In this document: one piece after another, positions 26,287 through 33,285 of the stretch | How the letters are laid out: each line of letters opens with the position of its first letter | How positions within the stretch are numbered: the stretch's first letter is position 1 | Assembly (NCBI GenBank): GCA_016779585.1 | Contig: JADHNI010000038.1 | Span: forward strand, 1 to 34,517 | Source: Pseudomonadales bacterium | Lineage (GTDB): Bacteria > Pseudomonadota > Gammaproteobacteria > Pseudomonadales > Azotimanducaceae | Length of the DNA stretch: 34,517 bases | Direction: 5' to 3' | Notes under the pieces: generated by a model | The model's database searches: none | What the model saw: the letters and a program-made list of their open reading frames with translations, nothing else | Told to the model about the DNA's origin: nothing | Program-made: the position numbers and the translations under genes

Positions 26287-26321
26287 TTCTGGCACTCCCC
26301 TTACGGACTCCACTCAGGATC

Positions 26322-27239
26322 ATGATTGAACTCAGGCATCTGAAGACACTCGTTGCGTTGCGTGATACCGGTAGCCTTGTGGAAGCTGCCGAGAGCCTGT
26401 TTCTGACGCAGTCAGCGCTATCTCATCAGCTGAAAGACCTGGAAGATCGGCTTGATTGCACTCTTTTTATCCGTAAGACAAAACCCCCCAGGTTTACTTC
26501 TGCCGGGCGGCGACTGCTCAACCTTGCCGATGAGGTTCTGCCCATGGTGAAGAGTGCCGAGCGTGACATTTCCCGCCTGGCTGGTGGTGAAGCGGGCAGG
26601 TTACATATCTGTATCGAGTGCCACAGCTGCTTCCAGTGGCTGATTCCCTGCCTGGATCGATATCGCTCAAACTGGCCAGAGGTTGAGCTTGACCTCACCG
26701 GTGGCTTCAGTTTTGCGCCTCTACCTGCACTGGTGCGCGGTGATCTCGATCTCGTGATTACCTCGGACCCGGTTGAGTTGCCGGGTATTACCTATGTCCC
26801 ACTCTTCACCTACGAGGCGATGCTGGCCCTCGGTAATGAACACGCGCTGGCAGCCCGAAACATGATCCTGCCGGATGATCTTGAGAAAGAGGTGTTGATT
26901 ACCTATCCGGTGGAGCGGGATCGACTGGACATCTTTACCCGTTTCCTGGATCCGATGGATGTGGAGCCTGTGGAAGTTCGAACAGCCGAGCTGACACCAA
27001 TGATGATCCAGCTTGTGGCCTCGGGACGTGGTGTGACCTGCCTGCCCAACTGGGCCCTGACCGAGTACCTGGAGCAGGGCACCGTGATGGCTAAGAAACT
27101 GGGTGAGTCAGGACTCTGGTGCACCCTGTATGCAGCGGTTCGCGAGGACCAGCGAGAGATGGCGTTCATGCAGGATTTTCTGGCCACTGCGGTTGAAACC
27201 TGCTTCGCCAACCTCAGTGGTATCAAAGCTGTCCAATAG
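26322..27239 (+). CDS. metR: MetR, LysR-family activator of methionine genes
   Basis: The 305-residue regulator matches MetR strongly: HLKTLVALRDTGSLVEAAE and LTQSALSHQLKDLE in the helix-turn-helix (about 6-45), the family-specific IECHSCFQWLIP (98-109), DLDLVITSDP and the C-terminal LYAAVREDQRE. MetR uses homocysteine as co-effector and activates metE, metH and related genes. A MetR box sits in its own promoter. It is the natural regulator for the methionine-linked genes seen elsewhere in the window, though those also have a riboswitch. The stop codon is TAG. Confidence 0.93.
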   Translation: MIELRHLKTLVALRDTGSLVEAAESLFLTQSALSHQLKDLEDRLDCTLFIRKTKPPRFTSAGRRLLNLADEVLPMVKSAERDISRLAGGEAGRLHICIECHSCFQWLIPCLDRYRSNWPEVELDLTGGFSFAPLPALVRGDLDLVITSDPVELPGITYVPLFTYEAMLALGNEHALAARNMILPDDLEKEVLITYPVERDRLDIFTRFLDPMDVEPVEVRTAELTPMMIQLVASGRGVTCLPNWALTEYLEQGTVMAKKLGESGLWCTLYAAVREDQREMAFMQDFLATAVETCFANLSGIKAVQ

Positions 27240-27279
27240 CGCTTCTAAACAGTACCGGTATAAGCTATAAATGGTTTCA

Positions 27280-27460
27280 GTGCGGGCAGTTCTAACCAGG
27301 GGGAACCTCCCGGCACGTCCAGTGGCACCCTGATTGTAAAAGGAGGTGATCCCATCAACGTTAAGTCTATCTGGGGAGCCTCCGAGCTGAACTAGCTCAG
27401 GAGTCTCCCTTTATGAAGACCGAGCCCCGGCGAGAATCTCGCCGGGGCTTTTTCTTATTT
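27280..27460 (+). ncRNA. Candidate structured non-coding RNA with extended anti-SD complement
   Basis: Between metR and the terminator at 27423 lies about 150 bp without a convincing gene. It holds a GGGGG-AAC-CTCCC hairpin (27299-27311), AAGGAGGTGATCC (27340-27352), which is complementary over 13 nt to the 3' end of 16S rRNA, and a long hairpin at 27374-27409 (GGGAG, CTCC and GAGCT pairing with AGCTC, GGAG and CTCCC around loop GAACT). It ends in a very strong terminator. TATAAG/TATAAA at 27259-27271 could be a -10 box. A leader-like peptide from AUC at 27354 (13 codons) is possible. Function unknown. Confidence 0.4.
27423..27460 (+). terminator. Strong Rho-independent terminator fused to the repeat array
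   Basis: AGCCCCGGCGAG (27423-27434) and CTCGCCGGGGCT (27438-27449) form a perfect 12-bp stem with loop AAT, followed by TTTTCTTATTT. The 3' arm and T-run are also the first unit of the 22-bp tandem repeat. Confidence 0.92.
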
Positions 27461-27642
27461 GGCTCAGGGCTTTTTCTTATTTGGCTCAGGGCTTTTTCTT
27501 ATTTGGCTCAGGGCTTTTTCTTATTTGGCTCAGGGCTTTTTCTTATTTGGCTCAGGGCTTTTTCTTATTTGGCTCAGGGCTGTTTCTTATTTGGCTCAGG
27601 GCTGTTTCTTATTTGGCTCAGGGCTGTTTCTTTCCTGGCTCA
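27445..27642. repeat. 22-bp tandem repeat, nine copies
   Basis: Nine head-to-tail units of 22 bp start at 27445 and recur every 22 bp to 27642. Each reads GGGCT, then T or G, then TTTCTTATTT and GGCTCA. Units 1-6 carry the T variant and are identical; units 7-9 carry the G variant, and the last also has TCC for ATT. The array begins in the 3' arm of the terminator and ends in the stop codon (TGA) of the pdxH-like gene on the other strand. The plus strand has no stop in any frame because 22 is not a multiple of three, so long ORFs here are artefacts. Confidence 0.97.
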
Positions 27643-28224
27643 CGGCATCAGTACGGTTTGTTGCCAGCTACCGTTTTCCAGGGTGTAACGATTTCGATCA
27701 TGGAGGCGCTCGGGGCTGTTCAGGTCCAGGCACTCGACCGCATTTGCGCGAAGCAGGATGCCAGCCGCCTGTTCGGGCGTGGACATGTCATCCTCATCAA
27801 TCTCGTCCTTCAGGCCACGCACAAACTGAACGAGGGAGTCACGAGCCTCCAGTTCTGAACTCTGCGGTGCCAGCCGTTCGTAACTGTAGTCGAGGTACTT
27901 GCTGCCGACTGGCCTGCGATGCCAGTTGCTCTCAATGACTTCCCGTCCGAGTTCTTCAATTCGTCCGCTCACCCGGTACTGTCGCTGCACCGAGGGTAGC
28001 CATACAAGTGCCTCAGCACATTCGTTAGACTGAATAATCTGCCACTTGTGGCTGGTCTTGTTAATAAAGAGGGTAATGCCTTCCTGCGTTACATCACGCA
28101 TGACCAGGGTTCGAACGCTGGGAACGCCGTCCTGGCTCAGGGAAAGAAAGCAGATATCAGCATTGCTGTCTTCGTGACTGCGGGCGGATTGTCTGTCACG
28201 TGTAAGTTTCTCAAGCGGGTTCAT
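27640..28224 (-). CDS. pdxH: Pyridoxamine 5'-phosphate oxidase family protein (PdxH-like)
   Basis: From the start MNPLEKLTRDRQSA (28224) the protein has 194 residues; a start 11 codons earlier would overlap the upstream gene more. It shows the split-barrel flavin fold marks VRTLVMRDVTQEG, LFINKTSHKW, QRQYRVSGRIEEL and the C-terminal RLHDRNRYTLENGSW. PdxH oxidises PNP and PMP to PLP with FMN. The typical sequence is diverged in the middle, so a related oxidase is possible. It is the last gene of a four-gene operon, overlapping the upstream gene by 14 bp. Its stop codon lies in the last unit of the 22-bp repeat. Confidence 0.78.
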   Translation of the reverse strand: MNPLEKLTRDRQSARSHEDSNADICFLSLSQDGVPSVRTLVMRDVTQEGITLFINKTSHKWQIIQSNECAEALVWLPSVQRQYRVSGRIEELGREVIESNWHRRPVGSKYLDYSYERLAPQSSELEARDSLVQFVRGLKDEIDEDDMSTPEQAAGILLRANAVECLDLNSPERLHDRNRYTLENGSWQQTVLMP

Positions 28225-29047
28225 CAACTTCATCCGGGTCAAAGTCATATTCGCCATAGCGGAATCCTTCTGGCGGCGTCTCGCGCATTTCGATCATCCA
28301 TTGGTACAACCTGCCATGGGCGCTGCCCAGCAGCGCGTCGTGGATCATTCCTTTGCTGTCCGCTTCTGAAGCTTCTTCCAGGAGGCGTTCGAAGTTGAAG
28401 ATGAAGTTATCGGAATGTTTGGTGCGAATAGGTGTACCCCAGACCAGTTTGTAGGCATACGCGGGACCATGATTGGCGCGTATTTGTAGCAGGGAACGGC
28501 TGAATCCCTCCGGGTCGGAATTGTTAAGCGACTCCCAGAGTTCACCGATACGTTCCTGGCTCACCACGCCTCGTTCATTTGCGGACTGGCTGGACAGGAA
28601 CAGGAAAGCAGCAATGGCGCCAAGCTGCTGCCGGACGCTTTCCGCGACCTGTATAAATGCCTGCCGACGCACAGCCTCCGACTGGATTACCGCCTGTTCG
28701 GCTGATTTCTGGATTTCCACATACTGCATCTTGATGGCATCGGTGTTCTGCATCAGCTCTTTCTTCTGCAGGAAGTAGCCGATCACCAGCCAGAGAAACG
28801 CAAGGGGGGCAAATGCTCCTTCGAGGAAGTTGCCGACTCTTTCAATCGGCGCATCATAGATATGGCGCCAGCCTATGGCATGTTCAACGTAGATTGCCAG
28901 CGTCAGCAGCCAGATGACGGTTATGCTGAGACCCAGCCAGATGCGCCAGTCAGGAGCGCTGCCTGAACCGTGTAACCCGAACGGTTGTTCGTTGGCTCTT
29001 GCCTCGCTGATGCTGGCGTTTTCCGTGTCGGCCGATGGATCCGGCAT
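28211..29047 (-). CDS. Two-helix membrane protein of unknown function
   Basis: ATG at 29047 is chosen because GGGAG stands 5 nt upstream; a start 4 codons earlier lacks a site. The 278-residue protein has a polar N-terminal tail, two membrane helices (about 36-60 and 74-97), then a coiled-coil-like helical part (KKELMQNTDAIKMQY..., about 97-145) and a cytoplasmic C-terminal domain rich in acidic residues. I recognise no enzyme motif. The layout resembles small sensors or scaffold proteins. It stands 24 bp behind the VOC gene and overlaps pdxH. Confidence 0.7.
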   Translation of the reverse strand: MPDPSADTENASISEARANEQPFGLHGSGSAPDWRIWLGLSITVIWLLTLAIYVEHAIGWRHIYDAPIERVGNFLEGAFAPLAFLWLVIGYFLQKKELMQNTDAIKMQYVEIQKSAEQAVIQSEAVRRQAFIQVAESVRQQLGAIAAFLFLSSQSANERGVVSQERIGELWESLNNSDPEGFSRSLLQIRANHGPAYAYKLVWGTPIRTKHSDNFIFNFERLLEEASEADSKGMIHDALLGSAHGRLYQWMIEMRETPPEGFRYGEYDFDPDEVDEPA

Positions 29048-29071
29048 ATATACTCCCAAAGTTATCCGGGG

Positions 29072-29503
29072 CTAGCCAGGTGTCAGGTCGCCGGTCAGCG
29101 AAGCTCGTTGTGGTACTTCTATGTCGTTACCGTCCGGGTCCCTGATGAACCAGATGCGGGCAGTGGTACGGAGGGTCCTGGGTGGCGAGCCCTCAGTGGC
29201 ACCCATCTGTAGCAGGCGTTCATGTTCTGAATCTACTTTATGCACCGGTACGGTGAGATAGCGGTAGCCGGGAGCCCTCAGCGTGTCGGGAGCCCTCAGC
29301 GTGTTGGGAGCCCTCAGCGTGTTGGGAGCCCGGTATTGGGTACCGGGTTCCTCAACGAAATGGAATATGGTTGTCGCCCAGCGGCAGTGGTTCGCTGAAA
29401 GCGCTACTGCACCCAGTGCTTCGCAGTCGAACTGCATGGCCCTGTGTACTGACGGAGTCGCCATGCACATGCCAATATCGATGTGATTTATTGCCAGCTT
29501 CAT
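29072..29503 (-). CDS. VOC (glyoxalase/dioxygenase-fold) protein with internal repeat expansion
   Basis: The 143-residue protein has the VOC pattern: INHIDIGM at the start, YRYLTVPVHKVD in the middle and WFIRDPDGNDIEVPQ at the end, with potential metal ligands His7 and the final Glu. Between GTQYRAP and GYRYLTV lies an insertion of about three 6-residue units (RAPNTL, RAPNTL, RAPDTL) made by an 18-bp tandem repeat, so the fold core is normal but one loop is lengthened. VOC enzymes range from glyoxalase I to antibiotic resistance proteins; no substrate can be read. The ATG overlaps the upstream TGA (ATGA). Confidence 0.8.
   Translation of the reverse strand: MKLAINHIDIGMCMATPSVHRAMQFDCEALGAVALSANHCRWATTIFHFVEEPGTQYRAPNTLRAPNTLRAPDTLRAPGYRYLTVPVHKVDSEHERLLQMGATEGSPPRTLRTTARIWFIRDPDGNDIEVPQRASLTGDLTPG
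29270..29333. repeat. 18-bp in-frame tandem repeat inside the VOC gene
   Basis: GGGAGCCCTCAGCGTGT plus C or T occurs at 29270-29287, 29288-29305 and 29306-29323, and a partial fourth copy starts GGGAGCCC at 29324. The period is six codons, so copy-number change keeps the reading frame. Confidence 0.93.
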
Positions 29504-29778
29504 GTTCGTTCGAGGACTTCCTCGATAAGCACCTGGCTGTTTGCGGTCAGGGTCACTTTTACCTGTTCTTCACCTATTTCCAGAATGCCCTCGACAAACT
29601 CATGCCACTCGTAGTCGGTCTGTACCGTGCTGCTTAAGCTGATGCTCTGGCCTGGCGTCAACGGTTTGCGGTCGCGCTCAAGTCCATTGATGCTGAGGCC
29701 CGCGGAACCAATCTCGACATCTATGCACAGCCTGGTCCCGCGGTAGTTAACTTCGAACTCTGGCATGCGCAGCAACAT
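29500..29778 (-). CDS. Small hypothetical protein at the head of the VOC operon
   Basis: The 92-residue protein (or 88 from ATG at 29766) is mainly beta-strand-like and acidic, with FEVNYRGTRLCIDVEIG at the start and EEQVKVTLTANSQ near the end. No family is recognised and no clear ribosome binding site is seen for either start. The TGA overlaps the VOC ATG by 4 nt, showing that the two are translated together. It is divergent from the 53-aa coiled-coil gene. Confidence 0.65.
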   Translation of the reverse strand: MLLRMPEFEVNYRGTRLCIDVEIGSAGLSINGLERDRKPLTPGQSISLSSTVQTDYEWHEFVEGILEIGEEQVKVTLTANSQVLIEEVLERT

Positions 29779-29835
29779 AACAGGGTTAGTGGAGACATGG
29801 TATGATGGCGCCCGTTTTTTTCACTGGAATGCATC

Positions 29836-29997
29836 ATGTCTAACGACGCAAAACAGACCGCAAGGGAATTGGCTGACGGACTCAGGAGATTGGGTCCAGA
29901 CCGGGTCGTCGCGCTTTCGGTACATAAAACCAAGGAACTGATTGAAGAGCTGGAAGAGAAGGCCAAGCGATTGGTTGAACAGTTGGACGCCCAGTAA
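29836..29997 (+). CDS. 53-aa helical microprotein
   Basis: ATG at 29836 opens 53 codons to TAA at 29995-29997. The product, starting MSNDAKQTARELADGLRRLG, is strongly helical and charged, with a leucine/valine heptad pattern through KELIEELEEKAKRLVEQL. This fits a small soluble coiled coil. An extended -10-like TGGTATGAT lies upstream near 29800. The TauD-like gene begins 14 bp further on, so cotranscription is likely. Family unknown. Confidence 0.65.
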   Translation: MSNDAKQTARELADGLRRLGPDRVVALSVHKTKELIEELEEKAKRLVEQLDAQ

Positions 29998-30011
29998 CCT
30001 AACACACTCCC

Positions 30012-30839
30012 ATGTTCCAGGTCCAAACATATTCGGGCGCAATAGGTGGCCTTGTCGAAGGCGTCGACCTGTGTCGCCCTCTGGATGAAGATACCTTATC
30101 CAGCCTGCAGCAGGCTCTGCTGGATCACGAGGTGCTGTTCTTTCGTGACCAGCCTATGCAGCCCCAGCATCATGCTGCCCTGGCGGATTGTTTCGGGCAA
30201 CCACAGCTGCATGAAGCCTACGATCATGTCGAGGGTTATCCGCAGATCACCATACTTGAAAATGACCGGGAACGGCCTTCAAAAATAGAAATGTGGCATA
30301 CAGATATGACCTTTCGGCCCTGCCCGCCGTTAGGATCAATCCTGCATGGCGTCATCATCCCGGAGAAAGGAGGGGACACCATTTTTGCCAGCATGTCCGC
30401 TGCCTACGAAGGGTTGTCAGACAGGATGCAGGCCATGTTGTCGGGTCTGACCGCGGTTCATGACTTCACCTACGGATTCAAGGAAAGTCTTGCGGAGCCA
30501 GGTGGTGCCGAGCGACTTGCCGATATGGTGGCGGCAAATCCACCGGTTGAGCATCCGGTCATTCGTACACATCCTGTTTCGGGGAAAAAGTGTATCTATG
30601 TGAATTCGCTGTTTACGGTAAAGATCAAGGGTATGCATGAACGCGAGAGCCGGGCCTTGCTTGATTACCTTTACCAGCATGTCACAACACCCGAGTTCAC
30701 CTGTCGTTTTAGCTGGCAACCGGATTCTGTCGCTTTCTGGGATAACCGGATTACCCAGCATAAACCCGTGAATGATTATTGGCCTTTGCACAGAAAGATG
30801 CAGCGCATAACCATTGATGATGGTGAACGGCCCTACTGA
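30012..30839 (+). CDS. TauD/TfdA family Fe(II)/2-oxoglutarate dioxygenase
   Basis: The 275-residue protein has the 2-His-1-carboxylate facial triad: WHTDMTF with His96 and Asp98, and the distal His250 in RITQHKPVNDY, with Arg261/Arg265 for the 2-oxoglutarate. HEVLFFRDQP at 39-48 is a family mark. Family members hydroxylate taurine, alkyl sulfates, 2,4-D and other small acids and release the sulfonate or alcohol. Without tauABC next to it the substrate stays open. The ORF ends 7 bp into the convergent hydrolase gene. Confidence 0.9.
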   Translation: MFQVQTYSGAIGGLVEGVDLCRPLDEDTLSSLQQALLDHEVLFFRDQPMQPQHHAALADCFGQPQLHEAYDHVEGYPQITILENDRERPSKIEMWHTDMTFRPCPPLGSILHGVIIPEKGGDTIFASMSAAYEGLSDRMQAMLSGLTAVHDFTYGFKESLAEPGGAERLADMVAANPPVEHPVIRTHPVSGKKCIYVNSLFTVKIKGMHERESRALLDYLYQHVTTPEFTCRFSWQPDSVAFWDNRITQHKPVNDYWPLHRKMQRITIDDGERPY

Positions 30840-31708
30840 GTTGGCGTCTGGAAACCTTCCAGCAGGTCTTTCAGTTTGGTGACAAAATCCAGTGGCTGGT
30901 CCAGGAACACATGGTGATGTGCGTCTGGCACTGATCGAATCCTCGCCGGTGGAATTACTTTCTCCAGTTCTGTGACCACTTTCGGTGGAAAGAAACGACT
31001 GTTTTCACCGTAGATCATGCCCACTGGAATGGCCAGATCACGGATCATTTCGGTTGCGGCAGGGAAATCCTCAGCATGTCGCATTTTTGCGAATACGGCG
31101 CTGTCATACTTGAACTGGTAGCCCCGGTCTGTAACCCGCAATGATGTAGCCGCAATGTGATCCAGAACGTACTGGTTGCCACAGGGTTGGGGTGGCCGCA
31201 GTCGAAAACGCCGCATGCCTTCTTTTTCAGAGGGGTAGAACCTTTCCCTCAGTTTCGGCATCGGCGGTGCCCGTCTTGATCCCTTGTGCCCGGGTATTGC
31301 GGAGTCCACCAGAACAAGACCTGAAAATGCCTCCTCATGCTGCCACGCGGCGACGCGCGTCATGGCACCACCAAAGCTGTGACCAACGACAATGGGAGAG
31401 TTGAGCCCTGCAGCGTTTGATACACCAATAATTTCCCCGGCGAATCCGGTAGCGGAATAGATATCCCGATGGTCGCTGTCTCCGGAGCCGCTCATATCCA
31501 GGGCAACGACATTAAAATGCCCCGTGAATGCCGGGGCGATGAAATCCCACCAGTGCGCATGGGCGGCATGGCCATGCACAAGCAGGAGCCCTTTCGCGGT
31601 CGGGTCGGTAGAAGCCCAGCACTGGTAGTGGATCCTGGCGCCGTCAATGTCTACATAGTGATGATCGGGCCCCTGCTTGAGGGCCCGTTGAAACCAGTCT
31701 GGTTGCAC
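30833..31708 (-). CDS. Alpha/beta hydrolase
   Basis: The 291-residue protein shows the oxyanion segment VHGHAAHAHWWD (44-55), the nucleophile elbow VVGHSFGG with Ser111, and a C-terminal PDAHHHVFLDQP with the catalytic histidine. Similar proteins are esterases, epoxide hydrolases or C-C hydrolases; no further evidence narrows this. The start at 31708 is the one given by the N-terminal family region. It converges on the TauD-like gene with a 7-bp overlap and is divergent from amt. Confidence 0.88.
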   Translation of the reverse strand: MQPDWFQRALKQGPDHHYVDIDGARIHYQCWASTDPTAKGLLLVHGHAAHAHWWDFIAPAFTGHFNVVALDMSGSGDSDHRDIYSATGFAGEIIGVSNAAGLNSPIVVGHSFGGAMTRVAAWQHEEAFSGLVLVDSAIPGHKGSRRAPPMPKLRERFYPSEKEGMRRFRLRPPQPCGNQYVLDHIAATSLRVTDRGYQFKYDSAVFAKMRHAEDFPAATEMIRDLAIPVGMIYGENSRFFPPKVVTELEKVIPPARIRSVPDAHHHVFLDQPLDFVTKLKDLLEGFQTPTQ

Positions 31709-31755
31709 TCGCTGCTGTCCTGGATTGTGCGCGGAAAATTGAGTATAGCGAGTTC

Positions 31756-31855
31756 CGCACGAGTGCGTTTAAGCGCCTCAAAACAGTGCGGACCCAATTG
31801 TTCTGCATCATATCGGTGCGCACTATCCATTCGAAACGGGCCTGAAACGCACCGA
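31756..31855. promoter_or_regulatory. GCAC-rich inverted repeats upstream of the amt sigma-54 promoter
   Basis: CGCAC-GA-GTGCG (31756-31767), the palindrome GTGCGCAC (31816-31823), and the pair TCGGTGCG (31813-31820) / CGCACCGA (31848-31855) lie 40-140 bp upstream of the -24 box. NtrC sites are built on GCAC/GTGC arms, so these may be the enhancers. None is a full consensus. Confidence 0.35.
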
Positions 31856-31894
31856 ATCGGGTCGTATGGCCCTTTTTTCGGGGTGCGGCCATTT

Positions 31895-31911
31895 CTGGCA
31901 TCAACTTTGCT
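31895..31911 (+). promoter_or_regulatory. Sigma-54 promoter of the ammonium transporter gene
   Basis: CTGGCAT-CAAC-TTTGCT has GG at 31897-31898 and GC at 31909-31910, exactly 10 bp apart, as the -24/-12 consensus demands. It lies about 50 bp before the GTG start. Control by nitrogen limitation through NtrC is expected from known amt genes. Confidence 0.82.
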
Positions 31912-31959
31912 TTAAGAGATTTCGTTAGTAGTAACTCTTTTAAACCTGGAGGGGTCATT

Positions 31960-33219
31960 GTGGAACCAACTTTTGAACTTCAATATGCCATGGACACGTT
32001 TTATTTCCTTGTCTGTGGTGCACTCGTCATGTGGATGGCGGCCGGATTTGCCATGCTCGAGGCCGGACTTGTCCGGTCCAAGAACACGGCAGAAATCCTG
32101 ACAAAAAACGTCGCGCTGTTTTCCATCTCATGCATCATGTACCTGGTGTGCGGATACGCCATCATGTACGGCGGAGAGATTTTCCTCGCAGGTATCGGGG
32201 ATGTGGATCCTGATGCTGTGCTGGCTGATTTCGCTGCACAGGACGACTTCCGGGGTGGATCAATTTATTCCGGTGCCTCTGACTTCTTCTTCCAGGTTGT
32301 GTTCGTCGCAACGGCCATGTCCATCGTGTCAGGCGCGGTTGCTGAACGAATGAAACTCTGGGTCTTTTTGATTTTTGCGGTCTTCATGACAGGCGTAATT
32401 TATCCGCTCGAAGGTTCCTGGACCTGGGGTGGTAATGCGGTATTCGGCATGTACACGCTCGGCGACATGGGCTTCTCGGATTTCGCGGGCTCAGGCATCG
32501 TGCACATGGCTGGCGCTGCTGCTGCACTTGCTGGTGTGATCCTGCTCGGTGCTCGCAAGGGCAAGTATGGAACTGAAGGTCAGGTTTATGCCTTGCCGGG
32601 TGCAAATCTGCCTCTGGCCACTTTGGGTACATTCATCCTGTGGATGGGCTGGTTCGGTTTTAACGGCGGCTCAGTGCTGAAACTTGGTGATATCGCCAAC
32701 GCTAATGCGGTCGCCATGGTTTTCCTTAACACCAATACAGCCGCGGCTGGTGGTGCGATTGCAGCATTGATTACATCGCGAATTCTCTTTGGCCGCGCTG
32801 ACCTCACCATGCTGCTCAACGGCGCACTGGCTGGCCTGGTCGCGATCACTGCTGAACCATCTACTCCGACAGCGCTGCAGGCGACCATCTTCGGTGCCCT
32901 GGGTGGTGTGCTGGTAGTGTTCTCTATCCTGGCCCTGGACAAGATCAAGATTGACGATCCTGTCGGTGCGATCTCGGTACACGGTACCTGCGGTCTGCTG
33001 GGTCTTCTTCTGGTGCCAATCACTAACGATGGTTCAACCTTCATGGGTCAGATCGTCGGTGCGATCACCATCTTTGCCTGGGTGTTCATTGCAAGCTTCG
33101 TAGTCTGGTTCGTCCTGAAGCTGGCGATGGGTATCAGGGTCAGCGAAGAAGAAGAATACCAGGGTGTTGATGTCTCAGAGTGTGGCGTCGAAGCCTACCC
33201 TGAGTTTGTCAGAACCTGA
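31960..33219 (+). CDS. amt: Ammonium transporter (Amt family)
   Basis: The 419-residue inner-membrane protein has 11 expected helices. The ammonium-path residues are seen as the twin histidines His182 (GIVHMAG) and His341 (SVHGTCG), FFFQVVFVATA with the gate Phe and GSWTWGGNA with the recruitment-site Trp. The start is GTG, with GGAGGGG 5 nt upstream. Usually glnK precedes amt and blocks it when nitrogen is plentiful; here no glnK is next to it. A sigma-54 promoter and possible NtrC sites lie upstream and a terminator at 33246 downstream. Confidence 0.95.
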   Translation: MEPTFELQYAMDTFYFLVCGALVMWMAAGFAMLEAGLVRSKNTAEILTKNVALFSISCIMYLVCGYAIMYGGEIFLAGIGDVDPDAVLADFAAQDDFRGGSIYSGASDFFFQVVFVATAMSIVSGAVAERMKLWVFLIFAVFMTGVIYPLEGSWTWGGNAVFGMYTLGDMGFSDFAGSGIVHMAGAAAALAGVILLGARKGKYGTEGQVYALPGANLPLATLGTFILWMGWFGFNGGSVLKLGDIANANAVAMVFLNTNTAAAGGAIAALITSRILFGRADLTMLLNGALAGLVAITAEPSTPTALQATIFGALGGVLVVFSILALDKIKIDDPVGAISVHGTCGLLGLLLVPITNDGSTFMGQIVGAITIFAWVFIASFVVWFVLKLAMGIRVSEEEEYQGVDVSECGVEAYPEFVRT

Positions 33220-33245
33220 TACAGGTAACTGTCTCCCTCTGGATT

Positions 33246-33272
33246 GGGCCTCTTCGGAGGCCCTTTCTTTTT
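33246..33272 (+). terminator. Rho-independent terminator of amt
   Basis: GGGCCTC-TTCG-GAGGCCC forms a 7-bp stem with a UUCG loop followed by TTTCTTTTT. Confidence 0.92.
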
Positions 33273-33285
33273 GTCTCGGGAAAAT

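Noticed and set aside
27339..27352. Fragment of a 16S rRNA gene on the minus strand (GGATCACCTCCTT)
   Set aside because: Only 13 bases match the 16S 3' end; the sequence before it is not rRNA.
27445..27642. CRISPR array
   Set aside because: Units are directly adjacent without spacers, 22 bp long, and no cas genes are present.
27413..27938. Three overlapping ORFs of 91, 125 and 159 residues on the plus strand, rich in Phe, Leu and Trp
   Set aside because: They are translations of the terminator stem and of the 22-bp repeat, which has no stop in any frame. The similar peptide in all three frames is an effect of the repeat.
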